A stretch of 64,000 bases of DNA, from the NCBI RefSeq assembly GCF_002865645.1, contig NW_020194659.1, forward strand, positions 252,688 to 316,687, in the 5' to 3' direction. The position numbers were made by a program, and so were the translations under genes. This document shows, piece by piece, positions 59,403 through 64,000 of the stretch (its first letter is position 1; every line of letters starts with the position of its first letter). The notes under the pieces are model-generated. The model had not been told where the DNA came from. It made no database searches and was given only the letters and a program-made list of their open reading frames with translations. The DNA is from Hyaloscypha bicolor E (Eukaryota > Ascomycota > Leotiomycetes > Helotiales > Hyaloscyphaceae).

Positions 59403-62400
59403 ATGTCATCAGGGTCAGTGTCCGCAGATCACCAAACAATATTGGACCCTGTGGATAAGGCTGACCACTCTGCAGATCCTCCAAAGACCTCTCCAAAGCA
59501 ATCTCCTCCCACGCTGCGAAGCTCAGAGTCCCCCTCCCAGACGATATCCAGCGAGTGATTAATGCCTACCTCGACAAGCACCCCGATCCAGATGAACCTG
59601 AGTCCCATAGACTGCAAGATGAGCTTCTTTCCGTCTACCAGTCTTGCATACGAGACGTGCCGTCGCGGCTTGCTCCCTTCCTCGCCATCCTCCTCCCTCT
59701 GAAGCCGAACATAAGCGGATCTGGCAGATTGCTCTCATGGTGGGACAAGCTTTCAGTTCCGGTACTGAACAACATTGGGGCCGAGAAGGGGCTGGCCGTC
59801 GTGGCAAAGGATCTTCTGCTTGCAATCTTGGTTTATGATGAAGATGAGGACGATGCAAAGACACTAGAGGCTAAGGCTACGAGTAATACTCTGGCGGAGA
59901 CGTTGTTCGCTACATGGCTTGCGCAGAGTAAGGCTACTTTGGATCAGTTCGACGACCATGCCAAATTTGTAGTGGAGCAGATTAAATTCATTCTCATTGC
60001 GTTTGGGAAGAGAAGACCAAAGGTGAGGGGTAATTACATCGAGTGAATGCTGGTGTTGACATTACCCTAGGACTTCTTGACTACGTTGGACACGTTCTTC
60101 GTGAAGAAGGATAGCAGAATATTGACCTTGTCTCTGCTCTGCGAGTTCATTCAGCAGCAGCCTCCACATCTACATCAGCTCCTACAAACGCCTCTCTTCA
60201 ATAACCTCCTCAAATGTCTACAACGAGACACTTCAACAAGGGTTATATCGCTGGCTATGACGGCTTTGGTTATGTTCCTCCCTCACATGCCAAGTGCTGC
60301 AGCGCAGCATCTCCCTGCCCTTTTCAACATTTATAGCAGAATGCTGTTCTGGTATCGAGAACGCAAAGCTGCCGAACCTCGACCTCGTGCTGATGATGAC
60401 GAGAAGAGTGAAAAAGAGATTTCTCTACCGGAGCAAGATGAATCTTGGGACAAGCTCTCCTATTTACTCGAATCTGAAGACGAGCAAGTGCCAGAGTTGC
60501 TACACTATTTCACGTTTTTATACGGCCTCTATCCTATCAACTTCATGAGCTATATCCGCAAACCTCAGAGATATCTCCGGCATGCCAACTTTCCTGGAGC
60601 AGATGATCTGGATATTGAACCTACCGAGATTCGACAGAGATCTGAGCCTTTCAGAAGACTGCATCTGCTGCACCCAAACTTCTTCCTGCTCACGATTGAG
60701 TCAGAACTCACCGACAATAATCGATGGCAGAAGAGTGAAGCAGCGGATGTGGTTGCGGAATGCATGGCTCTTTTCGTCCCCGGTGAGGATGCTCAGGGAC
60801 TTGTTCATAGATCCAAGGCACTGGCAAAGAAAGTTGCAGTGGATTCGGATGTTCCTGAGCAGCCCCTATTGGATGAAGAAACCGTGACGCCGTATCAATC
60901 TCGCCATACCAGCTGGAGAAACACAACGTCCACTGCAGTCGCTTCACCTACTGAAATCCGCCATTCAAGCTTACACCGCAAATATTCACAGACTTCTCAG
61001 TCAATGCCATCCATCGCTGATTCTCCATCCCTTCAACCATCTGATCGCCATGATAGTCCCACAATACTACCGACGATGACCGCTTCTCCAAGCAATAATC
61101 AGCTCTCGGATATGCTTAACACTCAAAAATCAATCAGGGGCAGTCTCTATCAATCTCTAACCAACGAATCAGTTGCCTCGCTCGCATTATCCAACTCCCC
61201 GCATGACCCCCATCACGTAGCGGCCTATCTCGATTCGCTTGGTCCCCAACGCTCTCCCTCACTGAGACCAACCACCAACGACCCGAATCTCAAAGTTGCC
61301 TACCTCCATCGCGAGATCCAACTTCTTCGGAACGACCTAAACTTCGAGCGCTACCTCAAACAACAGCATCTCTCGCACATCGGCCAGCTGCGCCGCAATC
61401 AAATCAAAGAAGCGCGCGTGGAAGCTGAGACGCAGAATCTGCTCAACGCGAACCGTGGTCTGAGGAGTAAGTTAGACGAAGCAAAACGGGCAAACCTACA
61501 GATGAAGAAGGAGAGTGAGAAAAGCAAGGCACATTCTAGGAAGTGGGAAGCCGACCTCTCTGCCAAACTTCGTGTGCTCCGCGAGGAACAAAAGAAGTGG
61601 CTGCTGGAGAAGGCAGATCTGAAGAAGGATCTTGAGATTGCGGTCGATAAAGCAGAGAAGCTCAAACAGCTCGTCGTGACGTCCGAGAGCAGGGAGTTGG
61701 CAGCGAGACAAAAGACAATGTCCGTAGAAGCTTCCCTCGACGAGTTGGAACGCCTCCGGAATGAAGTCGAGAACCTCACGCTCCGTATCCGCAAATACGA
61801 AGCCCGTGACCTCGACGTATTGCGTCAAGAAGACGCTGCAGCAGAAGCATTCAAGCGGGTCACCCTCCTTGAGATGGAGCTCCGAGCCCGTGATCAACAG
61901 CTCGCTCGCTCTAAGCAAGCTTTCGAGCAAGAGCTCCACGAGCGAGAGGAGAAAGCCAAAGAGGACAAGGAGGAAGCCTACGTGCAAAAAACTACGCTCT
62001 CGCAAGAAATGCTGGATTCCGTGCTCGAGAGCAGCAGGAAGAAGATCGCAGAGCTGAAGCGGCAGCATGAGCGACTGTTGCGTAGATACAGCAATTTGCA
62101 GTGCGCGTATACGGATGTTAGGGAGAGGTTAGAGCAGAAAGAGTACACGATTCCTGATGAGCCGTTGTTGTGTGGTAGTGGCTTTGGACAAGGGGTAGAA
62201 GGGAGGATAAGTCCTAGTCCGCCGAGCCCACAGGAGCCGAGGACTATGACCATGCAGGAACCGAGACCGCCGCAGCGGCCGGAGCAGAGGTATCGCAGAA
62301 GAGCAGCACACAAAACTTCCGATCCAGAGACCTACGTGTACGAAGCTCCTACTACCAGCCCGCCGAACATTCCCTTGCCACCCAGGCCTGTAAGAATAGA

Positions 62401-62943
62401 CACGAGCTCTACCTCTGGGGCCGTAAGAATAGACACGAACTCTACATCTGAGGCCGTGAGAATAGATACAAGCTCTACCTCTGGAGCCGTAAGTCCTGAA
62501 GGCGGTTCGCGCAGTCCTGTAAGTCCGGTCGAAGGCATTGCGAGGGTTGGAACTGGTGGAATGGGCGGTGGTGCATTGGCGAGTTTGGGTGCCGGATATG
62601 GAGGACACTTCCATGCGCCGCTGCCATTTAATCCGGGTCCGAGTGCGAGTATCGGGAATTTGGAGGGAGGGGAGGAGGGGGGAAAGAAGAAGATTGTGCC
62701 GGGGAGTGAGGTGAGGATTTATGGTCGTGGTGAGCTCCATTCTTCCTCTTTAAATTATTTGAATTTGTATCAGGAGCGAGGCTAATCCAAACAGGTGGTC
62801 CACAAAATATCGGCAAACTCCCAAAGGAGAAAAGGGACAGTAAAGGGAAGGAGAAAGAGGCTCCATCCCCTCAGAGTCCAGTTGCGGATCCGAAGAAAGA
62901 AAAGAAGAGTGGGGGGTTGAGGGGGATTAGGGGATTTGTCTGA
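59403..62943 (+). CDS. TSC1: Hamartin (TSC1), subunit of the TSC complex
   Basis: Partner of tuberin (TSC2) in the complex that turns off the Rheb GTPase and so limits TORC1. Exons 59403-59413, 59476-60022, 60071-62729, 62795-62943 (1121 aa); introns 62, 48 and 65 bp. The start ATG at 59403 gives a tiny 11-nt exon whose phase fits the acceptor at 59475; an earlier ATG at 59321 is out of phase. The N-terminal about 390 residues are the conserved helical hamartin region (DDIQRVINAYLDKH, LLHYFTFLYGLYPINFMSYIR, HPNFFLLTIESE). A Ser-rich middle follows, then a long coiled coil at about 600-890 (LKVAYLHREIQLLRNDLNFERY), which should bind TSC2. The tail holds an 11-residue repeat and a basic end. 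The first donor reads GTCAGT, weaker than usual. Confidence 0.9.
62390..62488 (+). repeat. 33-bp coding minisatellite in TSC1
   Basis: Three head-to-tail units coding VRIDTSSTSGA with small differences (Asn for one Ser, Glu for Gly). It lies in the disordered tail and is likely length-variable between strains. Confidence 0.85.
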
Positions 62944-63048
62944 GTAATACTTACGTATGTTTGTACATCATTGTTCCTATAATCTCCAATACAATACAGC
63001 AAGATATTGGAACAAATTCCCAAAGTCAAAGGGCACTAGTCTAGCAAT

Positions 63049-63290
63049 TCATTCATCTCCTACCGTGAAATAAGCCGATTCCAACTGTTGCTCACCTTGA
63101 TCCTCAGTAACCTCTATCATTTCACAATACTCGCCAACGTCCGAGACGTCAAAGATCCCATGAAGATCGGCTTGAACAACATCATCCTCATCAACTGTAT
63201 CCACAGTCCTTAGCCAATAAACTTTCCACCGATTACCCCTCTCCAACGTCGCGTTCTCCAACTTCCGGCTCGAAAGCCACGAGAATTCCT
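63049..63290 (-). CDS. Unrecognised acidic protein, partial model
   Basis: A minus-strand frame of at least 70 codons reading FSWLSSRKLENATLERGNR, then WKVYWLRTVDTVDEDDVVQ and a very acidic end with stop at 63049. A pyrimidine-rich acceptor (TTTTTGCAG, ending near 63300) sits upstream, so this may be the last exon of a longer gene whose first exons I cannot place. No family recognised; it may also be non-coding. Confidence 0.25.
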
Positions 63291-63539
63291 GCTCCCCTAC
63301 TGCAAAAAGGCTACTCGCTAACTCAATCCCACCTGATGACTGTCCCCTCCCCCAACATCCAGTAAACCCGCGCCAGGAGTCACGACTGGTGCGGTGATCC
63401 CCCCGCGATGATGCGAGAGGCGACGAGGTGATCGCTCAAGGTAGCATCAAACAGGGCCTCCATCCCAACAACCATAAACACCCTCCGGTCCCTAATAATA
63501 GCTCTCTCCAGCCATCTCCAATACCTCAACCAAGACCAG

Positions 63540-64000
63540 ATTCAAGGTTTCTCCTTATGCCAATGGAGGGTGTTGTCAGGGATATGCCGCTCCATTCAGT
63601 AGGGGACGAGAACAAGAGCATTTAAAATCTAACGACTTGCGTCTCCATACACACAACTACTCTGAGCTCAACTACCAGCACAGAAGTCCTGGATCCACTT
63701 CCCAATCATGACATTGTACAGTTTGCCTGTCATGGATTTCAGACGCGCTCAACCCGTCTAAGTCACACCTGAATCTCAAGGATACGTGTCTAGCCGTTGA
63801 GCCGATCGAAGGCGGCCTCGGCCCAGTTTGCATCTTTCTGCCTGCCCCACCGCCTACTTCAGGGATCCGCATCTAGGTGATGAAGGTATCCACATTGCAA
63901 GCCATTTTCAGCTGGCTGGCTTTACACATGTTATTGGAATGCTATGGGAGACCGAAGATGAGACTTGTCAGTTTCTCACCAAGAAGTTCTATGAGCAACT
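63540..64000 (+). pseudogene. CHAT-domain protein, decayed, running off the right edge
   Basis: Pieces of a fungal CHAT (caspase-like) domain lie in order but in changing frames. ENLTTC-like and STEVLDPLPNHDIVQFACHG (about 63680-63740) hold the CHG motif with the would-be catalytic His. NPSKSHLNLKD follows (about 63750-63785), then AQFASFCLP (about 63815-63845, where QFAxLSAC is expected), and last HLGDEGIHIASHFQLAGFTHV and GMLWETEDE (63867-64000). There are at least three frame changes and an in-frame TAA near 63623. The catalytic-Cys block reads FCLP instead of SAC followed by T, so the protein would be inactive even if joined. Fungal CHAT proteins usually carry TPR repeats upstream; none are seen here. 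Confidence 0.68.

Noticed and set aside
59321..59413. Upstream ATG at 59321 as TSC1 start
   Set aside because: It is out of phase with the exon that begins at 59476, while the ATG at 59403 joins in phase.

Overview
The window reads as nuclear DNA of a filamentous ascomycete (Pezizomycotina; a Leotiomycete is my guess, not shown). The grounds are short introns (46-160 bp, GT...AG, often with a CTAAC/CTAAT-like branch site), fungus-specific families (Clr5/Zn2Cys6 regulators, Rds1-like secreted ferritin-fold protein, SAT4/PTH11-type rhodopsin protein, GIT1-type permease) and an 18 kb AT-saturated block whose former proteins are altered almost only by G:C to A:T changes, the mark of repeat-induced point mutation (RIP).

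Layout. 1-872: decayed BTB-domain gene. 1304-9880: a possible metabolic group in which two paralogous cytochrome P450s (+ and - strands, first and last coding exons of identical length) flank a seven-helix rhodopsin-type protein and a choline/GABA-type permease. 12070-14104: a secreted Thr/acidic repeat protein whose frame is broken three times. 14358-32644: AT-rich island ending in 71-bp inverted repeats next to TA dinucleotides. Inside it lie a duplicated left end with a 26-A junction, a complete RIP-killed Ty3/Gypsy element (23244-31251, minus strand, 205-bp LTRs), and about 9-10 kb of an unclassified host element. 33111-34178: a cyanuric acid hydrolase/barbiturase family enzyme. 35549-37115: GIT1/PHO84-type MFS permease. 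39824-44790: a very large protein with an N-terminal coiled coil and 23 copies of a W-DQ-L-V-GSHG-L-F repeat, which I could not match to a named family. 45241-46882: Rds1-like protein. 49386-51637: regulator joining Clr5, Zn2Cys6 and fungal transcription factor domains. 52479-58437: housekeeping genes (LEU5-type mitochondrial carrier, METTL4-type MT-A70 methyltransferase, mitochondrial ribosomal protein uL23m, dienelactone hydrolase). 59403-62943: TSC1/hamartin. 63540-64000: decayed CHAT-domain gene running off the right edge.

How the genes relate. The housekeeping genes are unrelated neighbours that share short divergent promoters. The P450/permease/rhodopsin block and the cyanurate hydrolase look accessory. 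Pseudogenes of BTB and CHAT families at both edges and the RIP island in between suggest a fast-evolving region. Exon limits were set by hand from splice signals, reading phase and family similarity; no database search was possible.
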